Notes: a model not told the origin generated them from the letters alone. Shown: positions 1 to 8,640, counted from the first letter of the stretch. The stretch: DNA of 64,000 nucleotides from JBDHWG01 sp046328505 (GCA_046328505.1 JAXLWL010000005.1:1-64000), one strand, 5' to 3'. Numbers and translations: made by a program.

Positions 1-41
1 GTTCGGATGCTTTCACCCTGCGTTTCTTACAGTCCACGGCA

Positions 42-1421
42 TCAGTATGCGCGGGGGTCGCGGAAGAGCAGTGGGATCGTCTTCAGCATTATCTTGAAGT
101 CGAGCCACAACGACCAGTTTTCGATATAGTAGATGTCGTACTTGGTGCGCTCGGCGATGGACGTGTCACCGCGGAGACCGTTCACCTGCGCCCAGCCGGT
201 CAGCCCGGCCTTCTCGCGGTGGCGTTCCATATAGCGCGGAATCTGGCGTCGGAACTGCTCGACAAACGCCGGCTGCTCAGGGCGCGGCCCAACGACGCTC
301 ATGTCGCCCAACAGGACGTTGATGAACTGGGGCAGCTCGTCGATCGATGCGCGCCGCAAGAGCCGGCCGAGCCGCGTGCGCCGCGGATCGTTGGCGACCG
401 TCCAGCCCGGCTGATCGGACTCAGGCGCGTGGCGCATCGTGCGGAACTTGATCACCGGGAAGGAACGCGCGTCGAGACCCATGCGCTCCTGGGTGTAGAA
501 CACGGGACCAGGCGAGTCGAGCTTGATGAGTACAGCGACCAGCATCAAGATGGGCGATAGCAGCACCAGAGTCGTCACGCTGAGCGCCACGTCGACGCCG
601 CGCTTGAGTGTGAGCTTCCAGCCACGCAAGGCGGGGTCGCGCACGGTGAGCAGGGGCAGCCCGTCCAGGTGGCCGATGGTTACCTCGGACGCGATAATCT
701 GGAAGACGTCGGGCAGCACCTTGATGCTGACATTTCCTCGGTGGCACCGCCCGATGAGGTCGAGCATCTGGGCGTGGGTCGCGTCCGACATGGCGATGAT
801 GACCTCGTCGACGCGCTCTTCCTCGATGATCTTCTCTAACTCATCCGTGTTGCCCAGGTAACGCACGTCTTTCCAGCCGTAGCGGTTGGGGCGGTCGTCT
901 ACACAGCCGACGATATCATAGCCCAGGTTTGGGGCGTCCTGGACGCGGTCTGCGACAAGCTTGCCCGTCTCGCCACCTCCGACAATCAGGATGCGCATGG
1001 TGTCGACGCCGCGTTCGCGCAGGAGTGTCCTGAGCCCGGACAGCAGGAGCCGGCCTATGGAAATCAGGATGATCGAGAAGAGCCATGCCAGGACGATGAT
1101 CCAGCGCGAGTAGTCGAGAGTCGGGAACAGGAGCGTTGTGAAGGCCACGGTCGTGACGACGCTGATAGAGGTAGCGCCGACGATGCGCGTTATCTCGTCG
1201 AAGAGCGACAGGCCGCGCGGCCGGTGATAGAGGCGCGAAAAGAAAAAGACGACGACGGTCGCGCCGGCGGCGATGAACGCCATGACCATGTAGACTCGGA
1301 ACGGCGGCGCAGGGCGGAAGTGGCTGTAGGTACTGTACGACAGGAAGAAGGCCAGCCACGCCATGCATGCGTCTACGACCATGGTGAGAGCGTTGAAGAT
1401 GGCGTCGACGCGGCGGCTCAT
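42..1421 (-). CDS. Polyprenyl-phosphate sugar phosphotransferase (exopolysaccharide initiating enzyme)
   Basis: This 459-residue inner-membrane enzyme should transfer a sugar-1-phosphate from a nucleotide sugar to undecaprenyl phosphate, the first step of exopolysaccharide or O-antigen repeat assembly (WcaJ/WbaP family). Four hydrophobic segments lie in about residues 8-127. A Rossmann-like domain with GGGETGK follows near 145-155, then a fifth membrane helix near 275-300. The C-terminal catalytic domain carries the family signatures KFRTM, SIDELPQ, GDMSVVGPRP and GLTGWAQ. The length fits the long, five-helix form. The start overlaps the upstream glycosyltransferase stop by 4 bp, so the two are translationally coupled, and the rest of the cluster probably continues beyond base 1. 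The family is clear; the sugar is not known. Confidence 0.93.
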   Translation of the reverse strand: MSRRVDAIFNALTMVVDACMAWLAFFLSYSTYSHFRPAPPFRVYMVMAFIAAGATVVVFFFSRLYHRPRGLSLFDEITRIVGATSISVVTTVAFTTLLFPTLDYSRWIIVLAWLFSIILISIGRLLLSGLRTLLRERGVDTMRILIVGGGETGKLVADRVQDAPNLGYDIVGCVDDRPNRYGWKDVRYLGNTDELEKIIEEERVDEVIIAMSDATHAQMLDLIGRCHRGNVSIKVLPDVFQIIASEVTIGHLDGLPLLTVRDPALRGWKLTLKRGVDVALSVTTLVLLSPILMLVAVLIKLDSPGPVFYTQERMGLDARSFPVIKFRTMRHAPESDQPGWTVANDPRRTRLGRLLRRASIDELPQFINVLLGDMSVVGPRPEQPAFVEQFRRQIPRYMERHREKAGLTGWAQVNGLRGDTSIAERTKYDIYYIENWSLWLDFKIMLKTIPLLFRDPRAY

Positions 1422-2371
1422 GCTGTGGCCTCCGGCCCGCTATAAGCCTCGCGAACCATCTTTCGCCCGCCGCGAACGGTGAATCCCGCCATGACGATCC
1501 AGTGCAGCCACACAGGCGTCGTCGGCTCGTAGTGCTTGCGGTAGAAGATGATCTCCGCGCGCTTGAACTCACGCGCAGCGCGAGCACTCTGGCGACTCGA
1601 CTGGCGCTTATAGTGGCGGACGACGACCGCCGGGTTGTACCATATCTTCCACCCGGCGCGCCGCAGCCGCAGCGCCCAATCCAGGTCCTCGCCGTACATG
1701 AAGAACTGCTCGTCGAGCAGCCCGATCTGTTCGATGGCTGCGCCGCGCACCATCATGAACGCGCCGACGACGGAGTCAACTTCGGCGAGCTGGTCCTCCG
1801 GCAGATAGGTCATGTTGTAGCGGGCGAAGCGCGGGCTGTGGGGGAAGAGCTTGCTCAGGCGGCTGAAGCGGTAGAAACTCACGGACGGCGTCGGCTCGCC
1901 ACGGCGACACGCGAGGTCCAATGAGCCATCGGCCAGGACGAGCCGCGGCCCGGCCGCGCCGGCCTCCGGGTGGCTATCCATGAAGGTGAGCATATCGCGC
2001 AGCGCCGTCGGCGGCAGCAGGGTATCCGGATTCAGAAGCAAGGCATAGCGGGCGATGGGAGCCGCTGGCGCGTCGGCGGTATCCGCTGCTGACAGATGGG
2101 CTTCGCCGCCGATGGGCTGGAAGCCGGCGGCCCGCAGGCCGAGGTTGTTGGCGTACGGGTAGCCGCCGTTCATGGGCGCGCGAATGAGATGGACTTGCGG
2201 AAACTCCGCGGCGACCATGTCGGCGCTGCCATCGGTCGAGCAATTGTCAACGACCCACGTCTCAAAGCTGAAGTCGCCTTCGCTCGCGAGAACGGAGCGC
2301 AGGCAGTCGCGCAGCAAATCGCGAACGTTATACTGTACGATGACAATGGCGAGGTCGATCACGTCTCTCAC
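1418..2371 (-). CDS. GT2 family glycosyltransferase (rhamnosyltransferase-like)
   Basis: This is a family 2 glycosyltransferase with a GT-A fold. The N-terminus reads IVIVQYN, followed by VVDNCSTDGS (nucleotide-sugar binding) and LLNPDTLLP in place of the DxD metal site. GEDLDWALRLRRAGW is the usual acceptor-side motif. I place the start at GTG 2371, which makes a GTGA overlap with the stop of the gene upstream and gives 317 residues. The open frame could extend 13 codons further to an ATG at 2410, but those residues precede the conserved first beta strand. It likely adds a sugar to the lipid-linked intermediate made by the neighbouring phosphotransferase. The acceptor is unknown. Confidence 0.88.
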   Translation of the reverse strand: MRDVIDLAIVIVQYNVRDLLRDCLRSVLASEGDFSFETWVVDNCSTDGSADMVAAEFPQVHLIRAPMNGGYPYANNLGLRAAGFQPIGGEAHLSAADTADAPAAPIARYALLLNPDTLLPPTALRDMLTFMDSHPEAGAAGPRLVLADGSLDLACRRGEPTPSVSFYRFSRLSKLFPHSPRFARYNMTYLPEDQLAEVDSVVGAFMMVRGAAIEQIGLLDEQFFMYGEDLDWALRLRRAGWKIWYNPAVVVRHYKRQSSRQSARAAREFKRAEIIFYRKHYEPTTPVWLHWIVMAGFTVRGGRKMVREAYSGPEATA

Positions 2372-3342
2372 TCTCCAAGGTCGCGCCCCGGCCCGTACTT
2401 GAGTCGCCACCTGACCCCCACCGGGTAGCCGATCATCTTAGCGACGTCGCCGGTCACTCGGATCAGTGGTATCCAGGCGCCTGCCCGGGCCTTCCGTCCG
2501 AGCGGCCAGTCCCGCGTCATCTGACGCAGGCGGTGAACGGGCCGCCAGATCATCGCCGCCAGGCCAAGCGGCAGGAGCGCCCACCAGAAGGCATTGCGGC
2601 GGCCGAGCATGAGCAGGGCCGGCAGGAGGCCGAGGTAAGTGGCATAGCGAATCGCGTGGCGGCGCGGCCAAAGGTTGGCCTTGCCGTCACCACGGGCGTA
2701 GACATAGTACTGGCGCGCGAACGCGCGCAGGGTTGGCCGGGGCCGGAAATGGGCAATAGCGGCGGGCGACCACGCGAAGTTGCCGAAGCGCGCGCGCAGC
2801 GCCAGGTCGAAGATCACGTCCTCGGAGTAGTCTAGCCACTCCGGATAGCCGCCGACCGCCGACCAGGCTGACTTACGAAAAGCAACCGATCGGCTGGAGG
2901 GGATAAATGAGTCGAGGCGGACGTCGTCGACGGTGGGCAAGGTTGTCGCGCCGAGCGCGGTCTCGAAGACCGTCTTCGGGTCGGGCACGAAGAAGCCGCT
3001 CACCCACTGGATATTGGGATCGGCGAAGGGCGCCGTGATGGACTCCAGCCACCAGCGATCGAGCCAGACCCCCGCATCTGTCGACGCGATGATCTCATGG
3101 CTCGCCGCCCGAATGGCGCGATTGCGCCCCGCCGAGATATTGGCGCCCGGCTCGCAATAGATGCGTAGGGGCCACGGCGCCCGGCTCGCATACTCGCGGA
3201 GGACAGTGATTGTCCCGTCGAGCGAGCCGCCATCGGTGATGATGACCTCGTCGGGGGGCCGCGTCTGCGCGAGGAGCGAGTCCAGTAGCCGCTCGACGGA
3301 CGCCGCTTCGTTCTTGACTGTGCAAATAACCGTCACGCGCAT
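2368..3342 (-). CDS. GT2 family glycosyltransferase with C-terminal membrane segment
   Basis: A family 2 glycosyltransferase of 324 residues and the first gene of a three-gene minus-strand operon. Motifs are TVICTVKNEA at the N-terminus, IITDGGSLDGT, IRAASHEIIASTDAGV (DxD-like) and YSEDVIFDLALR. A hydrophobic stretch near residues 235-265 suggests membrane anchoring. The ATG at 3342 is chosen because GGAGCT lies 6 bases upstream and the protein then opens directly on the conserved strand. A longer frame to 3393 would begin inside the promoter. A TTGCCG/TATAAT promoter lies just upstream. Substrate cannot be told from sequence. Confidence 0.88.
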   Translation of the reverse strand: MRVTVICTVKNEAASVERLLDSLLAQTRPPDEVIITDGGSLDGTITVLREYASRAPWPLRIYCEPGANISAGRNRAIRAASHEIIASTDAGVWLDRWWLESITAPFADPNIQWVSGFFVPDPKTVFETALGATTLPTVDDVRLDSFIPSSRSVAFRKSAWSAVGGYPEWLDYSEDVIFDLALRARFGNFAWSPAAIAHFRPRPTLRAFARQYYVYARGDGKANLWPRRHAIRYATYLGLLPALLMLGRRNAFWWALLPLGLAAMIWRPVHRLRQMTRDWPLGRKARAGAWIPLIRVTGDVAKMIGYPVGVRWRLKYGPGRDLGE

Positions 3343-3364
3343 AGGTAGCTCCATCCGAGCGTTC

Positions 3365-3393
3365 ATTATAGAGATGCTGACGCTGTGCGGCAA
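3365..3393 (-). promoter_or_regulatory. Sigma70-type promoter of the polysaccharide operon
   Basis: On the minus strand TTGCCG (3393-3388) and a perfect TATAAT (3370-3365) are separated by 17 bp. The start codon at 3342 gives a leader of about 15 nt. It is back to back with the ruvA promoter. Confidence 0.7.
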
Positions 3394-3407
3394 ATACGCC
3401 TTCAGGG

Positions 3408-3437
3408 TTAGACTGTAGCCCCCAAACGGGCTATAAT
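3408..3437 (+). promoter_or_regulatory. Sigma70-type promoter of ruvA
   Basis: TTAGAC (3408-3413) and a perfect TATAAT (3432-3437) are spaced 18 bp apart, about 45 bp before the ruvA ATG. GGAG lies 5 bases before that start. Confidence 0.65.
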
Positions 3438-3482
3438 GTCGAGACGATTGACGCGCGGCGCAAGCTGAACGGACGGAGCGAA

Positions 3483-4079
3483 ATGATCGCGTCCCTCGAG
3501 GGAACCCTTCTGGCGCAAGATGATAGTAGCGTCGTTGTCGGCGTAGGCGGTGTCGGCTTTCGCGTCCGCGTGCCGACGACCGTCCTCGACCGCAGCGGAC
3601 CGATCGGTAGCTCGATCAGCCTGTCGACGCACCTTCACGTGCGTGAGAACGAGCTGGCCCTCTATGGCTTCGCATCCGAAGCAGAGCGCGAGCTTTTCGA
3701 GCAATTGCTGACCGTCAAGGGTGTTGGGCCGCGCATGGCTCTCGCTATCCTCTCGCGCATCAACCCGGACACGCTCCGCTCGGCCATCGCCAGCGGGCAG
3801 GTGGATGTGCTCACCCAGGTTCCCGGCGTCGGTCGACGTACCGCGCAGCAGATGGTGGTGGACCTGAAGGGGAAGCTCGACCTGAGCGCGGTCGGCGCAG
3901 GCGCATCGCCCACGGCCGGCTTCAGCTTCGCCGACGCTGAGGTGATCGAGGCCTTGACGGGCCTGGGTTACAGCGTCGCCGAGGCGCAGGCGGCGCTGCG
4001 CGCCCTGCCGACGGACCAGCCGCTGACGACCGAGGAAAAGATCTTCCTCGCCCTGCAATCCTTCGGGGCGCCGCGATGA
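3483..4079 (+). CDS. ruvA: Holliday junction branch migration protein RuvA
   Basis: RuvA binds four-way DNA junctions as a tetramer and loads the RuvB helicase for branch migration during recombinational repair. The 198-residue protein has the usual length and order. An OB-fold domain starts with MIASLEGTL. Two helix-hairpin-helix motifs follow (LLTVKGVGPRMALAIL and LTQVPGVGRRTAQQMV). The C-terminal domain III, which contacts RuvB, ends in EALTGLGYSVAEAQAAL and KIFLALQS. RuvB and RuvC are not in the window. The gene overlaps the next start by 4 bp (ATGA), so it is translationally coupled to a secreted peptidase, an unusual partner. Confidence 0.97.
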   Translation: MIASLEGTLLAQDDSSVVVGVGGVGFRVRVPTTVLDRSGPIGSSISLSTHLHVRENELALYGFASEAERELFEQLLTVKGVGPRMALAILSRINPDTLRSAIASGQVDVLTQVPGVGRRTAQQMVVDLKGKLDLSAVGAGASPTAGFSFADAEVIEALTGLGYSVAEAQAALRALPTDQPLTTEEKIFLALQSFGAPR

Positions 4080-5761
4080 GCCAGCGCGCGAATCGCCTCT
4101 GGCGCTCGCTGGCCCTCACGGTCCTGGCGCTGTTCCTGCTGAGCGCGCCCGGCCTGGCCGACGCCTCGAAGCCGACCGACCTCTTCGCCGATTCCGACGC
4201 TCTCACCGTCTACCCCACGCCGGCTGTCAGCGGGGACGTGGTGAGCCTGCGCGTCACAGCGCACAACGGCAGCCACAAGCCCCTGATGAACATTCCCGCG
4301 GTGGTCTATCGCCGCGATGGCGACAAGGACACCCAGGTCGCACGGGTTACCATTAACTACATCCCCCCCGGCGGGCAGGGGAGCGCCACGGCCGAGTGGG
4401 TGTGGGACACCAAGGGCCTTGTCGGGCCTCAGCCGCTCGTCGTCCATGTCGATCCCGACAACAATATCGCTGAGGGTGACGAGAACGCGGCCGACAATGT
4501 TGCGGTGAGCAGCATCTCGCTTGACCCGCCTCCGCCCGGTCCGGGGCCGACGTGGGCTTCTGTCGACACAGCCTGCTGCACGCTCCACTATATCACCGGG
4601 ACGGCCGCTGAGCGCGACATCGCGTCTCTGATGTCAGAGACCGACGCCTCGGTTGCGCATGTGCAGCAGACGCTCAACATTACGTTGGCCCCGCACCTGC
4701 AAATCTATCTTGTTCCGCGCACCCTGGGCCAGGGGGGGTTCACCGCCGGCCACATCGTGTTGTCCTATCTCGACCGCCAGTACGCGGCCGGCTTCGCCCC
4801 CATCGTCATCCGCCATGAGGCGACTCACGCCCTCCAGGCGGCCTGGACGCCGGGCGAGTCGCCGCTACTGCTGTCGGAGGGACTGGCGGTGTGGGTCGCG
4901 GGCGGGCACTTCAAGCCGGAGCCGATCCGGGAGCGCGCGGCCACACTCCTTGCCCTCAATCGCTATGTCCCCCTCGATCAGCTTGTCGACAATTTCTACG
5001 ACAAGCAGCACGAGACGGGCTACCTCGAGGCGGCCGGGCTAATCCAGTACCTTGTTGAAACCCACGGTCAGGACAAGCTCAAGACGCTGTTCAGCAACCT
5101 ACAAAGGCGCCGCGGCGACCGCGACAAGCAGGTGTTGGAGCGTGGCTTCCAGGCTGCCTACGGCAAGTCCATCGCTGAGATCGACGCCGACTACCGCGCC
5201 TGGCTTGCCGACACGCCGCCAGATCCGACACAACAGCGCGACCTGGTCGACACCGCGCGCCTGTTCGACCTGATGAGGAGTTATCAGCAGACTCTCGACC
5301 CGACGGCGTACTTCCGAACGCCGTGGATGCCTCCGATCGAGGAAGCCGAGCGCCGGGGCCTCGTGGCGGACTACCTGCGCCACCCGCAGGCGGACGTCAA
5401 TAAGGCCATCGAGGCGTTGTTCCTGCGGGCGGCCGACGAACAGGCTGCGGAAGACTACGATAGCATGGAACACACCCTCGATGTGGTGGACGGTATCCTC
5501 GCCGCCCACGCCAGCGCGCCCAACCAAGTCTGGGCCGACGCCTTCGCCGACCCTCTCGCCGCCGCTTATCTGGATGCCGTTCGCACGCTCCAGGCGGCTG
5601 GATTTGAACCCCAACGTATCCTGATTGATAGCGGCAGCGCCCAAGTGTGGGCTACGCGCTCGAATGCGGCATCGCTGTATCGGCTGACGATGACGCAGGA
5701 GGGCGATGGCTGGCATCTTCTGGAGTGGGTATCGAAGGAGGACGTATGGCTCCCCGGGTAA
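4076..5761 (+). CDS. Secreted CARDB-domain protein with HExxH gluzincin peptidase domain
   Basis: The 561-residue protein has a Sec-type signal peptide (basic n-region, hydrophobic about residues 10-28). A CARDB-like beta-sandwich follows at about 35-150 with the repeat signature VHVDPDNNIAEGDENAADN. A metallopeptidase domain of the peptidase MA type contains HEATH (247-251) and LLSEGLAVW, whose Glu268 is a good third zinc ligand. This predicts an extracytoplasmic zinc protease. The C-terminal about 170 residues resemble no family I know. It is coupled to ruvA by ATGA and its end overlaps the CBS gene by 16 bp. The catalytic motif is visible; the substrate is unknown. Confidence 0.85.
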   Translation: MSQRANRLWRSLALTVLALFLLSAPGLADASKPTDLFADSDALTVYPTPAVSGDVVSLRVTAHNGSHKPLMNIPAVVYRRDGDKDTQVARVTINYIPPGGQGSATAEWVWDTKGLVGPQPLVVHVDPDNNIAEGDENAADNVAVSSISLDPPPPGPGPTWASVDTACCTLHYITGTAAERDIASLMSETDASVAHVQQTLNITLAPHLQIYLVPRTLGQGGFTAGHIVLSYLDRQYAAGFAPIVIRHEATHALQAAWTPGESPLLLSEGLAVWVAGGHFKPEPIRERAATLLALNRYVPLDQLVDNFYDKQHETGYLEAAGLIQYLVETHGQDKLKTLFSNLQRRRGDRDKQVLERGFQAAYGKSIAEIDADYRAWLADTPPDPTQQRDLVDTARLFDLMRSYQQTLDPTAYFRTPWMPPIEEAERRGLVADYLRHPQADVNKAIEALFLRAADEQAAEDYDSMEHTLDVVDGILAAHASAPNQVWADAFADPLAAAYLDAVRTLQAAGFEPQRILIDSGSAQVWATRSNAASLYRLTMTQEGDGWHLLEWVSKEDVWLPG

Positions 5762-6201
5762 GAGACTGGATGACTCGCTTCCCGATCACGGTCAACCGCC
5801 GAGTCTCGCTGCTGGAAGCGCGCGAGCTTATGGACGAAGAGCAGGTGCGCCGCCTCCTGGTGACGGACGACGACAATGCGCTGCTCGGAGTAGTCACCTC
5901 TGGCGACGTGCGCGAGATGTGGCCCTCACCGGTTTCCAGCCTGGCGTTCTTCGAGCGCCGCGAGGCCCTCGACGATATCCCCATCGAGGAGGTCCTCCAC
6001 GGAGACCCTATTACCATCCATCCCGATGCAACGATTCAGGAGGCCGCTGACCTGATGTTCCAGAACAAGATTGGCGGCCTGCCGGTGGTCGAAGGTGGCG
6101 AGCTGGTGGGCGTGATAACGCAGTCGGATCTGCTGCGGGGACTGGTGCGGATGCTGGATGAGATGGAGAAGAACAGCCATCGCGCCACCGCAGGGCGATA
6201 G
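5746..6201 (+). CDS. CBS-domain pair protein
   Basis: A 151-residue protein made almost entirely of two CBS motifs: VRDWMTRFPITVNRRVSLLEA...GVVTSGDV and EVLHGDPITIHPDATIQEA...GVITQSDL. Such stand-alone Bateman modules bind adenine nucleotides (AMP, ATP or SAM) and act as energy or metabolite sensors. The ATG at 5746 is preceded by AAGGAGG at the right distance and opens directly on the first CBS motif. A longer frame back to 5647 would lie inside the preceding gene. It overlaps that gene by 16 bp and is probably co-transcribed. The ligand and partner are unknown. Confidence 0.9.
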   Translation: MAPRVRDWMTRFPITVNRRVSLLEARELMDEEQVRRLLVTDDDNALLGVVTSGDVREMWPSPVSSLAFFERREALDDIPIEEVLHGDPITIHPDATIQEAADLMFQNKIGGLPVVEGGELVGVITQSDLLRGLVRMLDEMEKNSHRATAGR

Positions 6202-6234
6202 GTGGCTGGATTACCCTGACGAGGAGATACCGTA

Positions 6235-6486
6235 ATGCGCTGGACACAGCGCGCCGAGAAGGCGCTCGACGACTTCCTTGCTCTTGTACCCGACGACTCC
6301 CGCTCGAGCATGCGCGAGGCAGCTCGCCGCGCCGCCGTGACAGAGTCGCGCCAGGCCGGCGTCGACGTGGTAGATGTCGACCAGGTGGTGCTGGGCCTGG
6401 TCAACGTGACGCCCGCGGCTCTGCGGCCGAACCTGCGCGCGGTAATGCAGCAGGCGGGCCTCGACGTCGGCGTCTATCAGTTCTGA
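6235..6486 (+). CDS. Small protein, possibly PCP_red-domain-like
   Basis: An 83-residue, helix-rich, charged protein opening with RWTQRAEKALDDFL and containing SSMREAARRAAV. This W..AE..L...P......R..A pattern recalls the small domain found at the end of light-independent protochlorophyllide reductase subunit B (PCP_red) and in stand-alone proteins of non-photosynthetic bacteria. The match is from memory of the pattern and is weak. A good AGGAG lies upstream, and a strong hairpin terminator follows within 10 bp. It sits 33 bp after the CBS gene and closes the ruvA transcription unit. No other photosynthesis gene is in the window. Confidence 0.6.
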   Translation: MRWTQRAEKALDDFLALVPDDSRSSMREAARRAAVTESRQAGVDVVDVDQVVLGLVNVTPAALRPNLRAVMQQAGLDVGVYQF

Positions 6487-6489
6487 CGA

Positions 6490-6530
6490 GAAAAAGGGCC
6501 TGACGGGTTACTAGCCCCGTCAGGCCCATC
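6490..6530. terminator. Bidirectional hairpin terminator between convergent genes
   Basis: A perfect 12-bp stem (6496-6507 with 6516-6527, core GGGCCTGACGGG) with an 8-nt loop, preceded by AAAAA. It lies between the plus-strand small gene and the minus-strand acetyltransferase. On the minus strand the A-run becomes a T-run after the stem, so it best fits termination of the minus transcript and may serve both. Confidence 0.8.
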
Positions 6531-6532
6531 GC

Positions 6533-6937
6533 TTATGAACGGCGTGGAATGTACCACGCCCGTTCCATTTTCTCCATGCCTATGTGGGGGTAGTACTCCA
6601 TGGCCGCCGGCGCGGACACGAGCAGCAGCATGACATCCTCGCCGATGAGCGTCTGCATGCGCTCGATCAGTTCCCGCCCGATCCCCTGCCGCTGATACTC
6701 CTTATCCACCGCCAGATCAGACAGATAGCAGCAGAAGCTCCAGTCGGTGAGCGCGCGGGCGATGCCTACGAGCCGCTCTCCGTCCCAGGCTGTCAGCGTC
6801 AGGTTGGCGTGGTCCAGCATGCGCTGGAGGCGCGCCGCGTCGTGGATGGGCCGCCGTTCCGCCAGCCCGCTGGCATACAGAATCCCCTCGAACTGTTCCC
6901 GCGTAATAGGCGTGTTGACGCGATAGATCAGCGACAT
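6533..6937 (-). CDS. GNAT family N-acetyltransferase
   Basis: A 134-residue single-domain GNAT protein. The acetyl-CoA binding motif A is present as VDKEYQRQGIGRELI, preceded by the beta strand CCYLSDLAV. The C-terminal YYPHIGMEKMERAW is typical of small GNATs acting on amines or peptides. The start lies 4 bp after the stop of the ABC ATPase gene upstream (6942), so the two form an operon. The substrate cannot be inferred. Confidence 0.9.
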   Translation of the reverse strand: MSLIYRVNTPITREQFEGILYASGLAERRPIHDAARLQRMLDHANLTLTAWDGERLVGIARALTDWSFCCYLSDLAVDKEYQRQGIGRELIERMQTLIGEDVMLLLVSAPAAMEYYPHIGMEKMERAWYIPRRS

Positions 6938-6941
6938 AGGA

Positions 6942-8537
6942 CTACAGCGCCGGGTTTGGGGGTGGGTCGGCGGCCACTGGAGCAGCGGCGGGGGCAGCAG
7001 CGGCCGACGTGAGGCCGGCCATGAGCGCGCCCAGGCGCTCGCGCGTCGCTTCCTTCGCCGGCAGCGTCGCGATCACCTCACCGTGGTACATCACGGCGAT
7101 GCGGTCCGACAGCGCCATGATCTCGTCTAGCTCCGCCGATACCAGCAGCACCGCCGCGCCGCCGTCGCGCGCCTGGACGATGCGGTGGTGGATGAATTCG
7201 ATGGAGCCCACGTCGATGCCGCGCGTCGGCTGTGCCGCGATGAGCAACTTGATGGGGCGCGAGAACTCCCGCGCCACGACCACCTTCTGCTGGTTGCCGC
7301 CGGACAGGCTGCCGACCGGTGTATACACGCTCGGCGTGCGAATGTCGAACTCTTCCACCAGGCGCGTCGCCTCGGCGTCGACCTCCTTGGCGTGGGTGAC
7401 CAGACCGGTCGCAAAGGGCGACAGGTAGTACGTGTCCAGCACGAGGTTGTCGGCGATTGTGTAGCTCAGCACGACACCGTACTTGTGGCGGTCTTCCGGA
7501 ATGTGCGCCGTGCCTTTCTCCGTCACCACGCGCGGCGCGTGATTGGTCACATCCTCATTCATGATCGTCACCGTGCCGCCCTCTGCTGTGCGCAGGCCGG
7601 TGATGGCCTCGACAAGCTCGGTCTGACCGTTGCCCTGCACCCCGGCTACGCCCAGAATCTCGCCCGCGTGGACCTGAAGCGACGCGCCGTTCACGGCGAC
7701 GGCCCCTCGGTCGTCCTTCACCTTGAGATTTTCCACTGTCAGCACCGCGCCGGCCGGCTTCGCCTCGCCCTTCGCCACCTGGAGCACGACCTCGCGCCCG
7801 ACCATCATCTCCGCCAGGTTCTCGCGTGTCGTCTCAGACGGCAACACCGTGCCGATCATCTGGCCGCGGCGCATGACCGAGATGCGGTTGGCGACCTCGA
7901 ATACCTCGCGCAGCTTGTGGGTGATGAAGATGATAGACTTCCCCTGGGCGACCAGCGAGCGCATGATGACGAACAGCTCGTCCGCCTCCTGTGGCGTCAG
8001 CACCGCCGTCGGCTCGTCCAGGATGAGGATATCGGCGCCACGGTAGAGCACCTTGACGATCTCGACGCGCTGCTGGGCGCCGACGGGCAAATCGGAAATC
8101 GTCGCGTTGGGGTCGACGCTCAGGCCGTACTGCTCCGAGAGCTTGCGTACCTTCTCCGCCTCGCTCGCCGTGTTGAGCGGCGCGAAGCGGCCGAGCCACC
8201 GCCAGCGGCTCTTGACCGTTTCCTCGCCCAGGACGATGTTCTCGGTGACGGTGAGAGGCTCGACGAGCATGAAGTGCTGGTGCACCATGCCGATGCCGTG
8301 ATAAATGGCGTCGTGGGGGCTGTGCATGGCGATGGGCTGGCCGTTCACCAGGATGTCGCCCGACGTCGGCTGATACAGCCCATAGAAGATGTTCATGAGG
8401 GTGCTCTTGCCCGCGCCGTTCTCGCCGAGCAAAGCGTGAATTTCGCCCTTCTCCAGGGTAAACGATACATCGTCGTTGGCCAGGACACCTGGGAAGCGCT
8501 TGGTGATGTTGCGGGCTTCGAGCACTGGGACGCTCAT
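6942..8537 (-). CDS. ABC transporter ATP-binding protein with two ATPase domains (nucleoside/simple-sugar importer type)
   Basis: A 531-residue double-ATPase subunit of the ribose/galactose/nucleoside importer class, closest by eye to YufO/NupA-like proteins paired with BMP-family lipoproteins. Domain 1 has Walker A GENGAGKST, the Q-loop in GMVHQHFMLVEPLTV (the HQHFMLV form is typical of the nucleoside subgroup) and Walker B ILILDEPTAVLTP. Domain 2 has the degenerate GVQGNGQTELVE and signature LSGGNQQKV. Cognate permeases and binding protein are not adjacent, so the transporter is split across loci or the partner genes are elsewhere. Its strong own promoter lies at 8570-8597. The start ATG at 8537 has AGGAG upstream. 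Confidence 0.92.
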   Translation of the reverse strand: MSVPVLEARNITKRFPGVLANDDVSFTLEKGEIHALLGENGAGKSTLMNIFYGLYQPTSGDILVNGQPIAMHSPHDAIYHGIGMVHQHFMLVEPLTVTENIVLGEETVKSRWRWLGRFAPLNTASEAEKVRKLSEQYGLSVDPNATISDLPVGAQQRVEIVKVLYRGADILILDEPTAVLTPQEADELFVIMRSLVAQGKSIIFITHKLREVFEVANRISVMRRGQMIGTVLPSETTRENLAEMMVGREVVLQVAKGEAKPAGAVLTVENLKVKDDRGAVAVNGASLQVHAGEILGVAGVQGNGQTELVEAITGLRTAEGGTVTIMNEDVTNHAPRVVTEKGTAHIPEDRHKYGVVLSYTIADNLVLDTYYLSPFATGLVTHAKEVDAEATRLVEEFDIRTPSVYTPVGSLSGGNQQKVVVAREFSRPIKLLIAAQPTRGIDVGSIEFIHHRIVQARDGGAAVLLVSAELDEIMALSDRIAVMYHGEVIATLPAKEATRERLGALMAGLTSAAAAPAAAPVAADPPPNPAL

Positions 8538-8569
8538 ACACTCTCCTTGTGGGACAAAGCCTTCCTGGG

Positions 8570-8597
8570 ATTATAATGCAGCAGGGTCTGAAGTCAA
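8570..8597 (-). promoter_or_regulatory. Sigma70-type promoter of the ABC ATPase gene
   Basis: On the minus strand TTGACT (8597-8592) is followed after 16 bp by a perfect TATAAT (8575-8570). The same ATTATAAT box is self-complementary, but the plus-strand gene is better explained by the box at 8629. Confidence 0.7.
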
Positions 8598-8605
8598 AGC
8601 GTCTT

Positions 8606-8634
8606 TTGGCCGAAGTCTCTCTCGTCTCTATAAT
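8606..8634 (+). promoter_or_regulatory. Promoter of the lytic transglycosylase gene, probably leaderless
   Basis: TTGGCC (8606-8611), 17 bp, TATAAT (8629-8634), then only 6 nt before the ATG at 8641. Transcription would begin at or next to the A of the start codon. No Shine-Dalgarno sequence is present before this start. Confidence 0.6.
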
Positions 8635-8640
8635 TCACGC

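Noticed and set aside
3408..4058. A 216-codon minus-strand open frame opposite ruvA
   Set aside because: RuvA is certain and fills the same bases; no homology sense in the opposite frame.
7185..8576. A 463-codon open frame on the plus strand opposite the ABC ATPase gene
   Set aside because: It is the mirror of a GC-rich coding gene with clear Walker motifs on the minus strand; its translation is Arg/His-rich with no family pattern.
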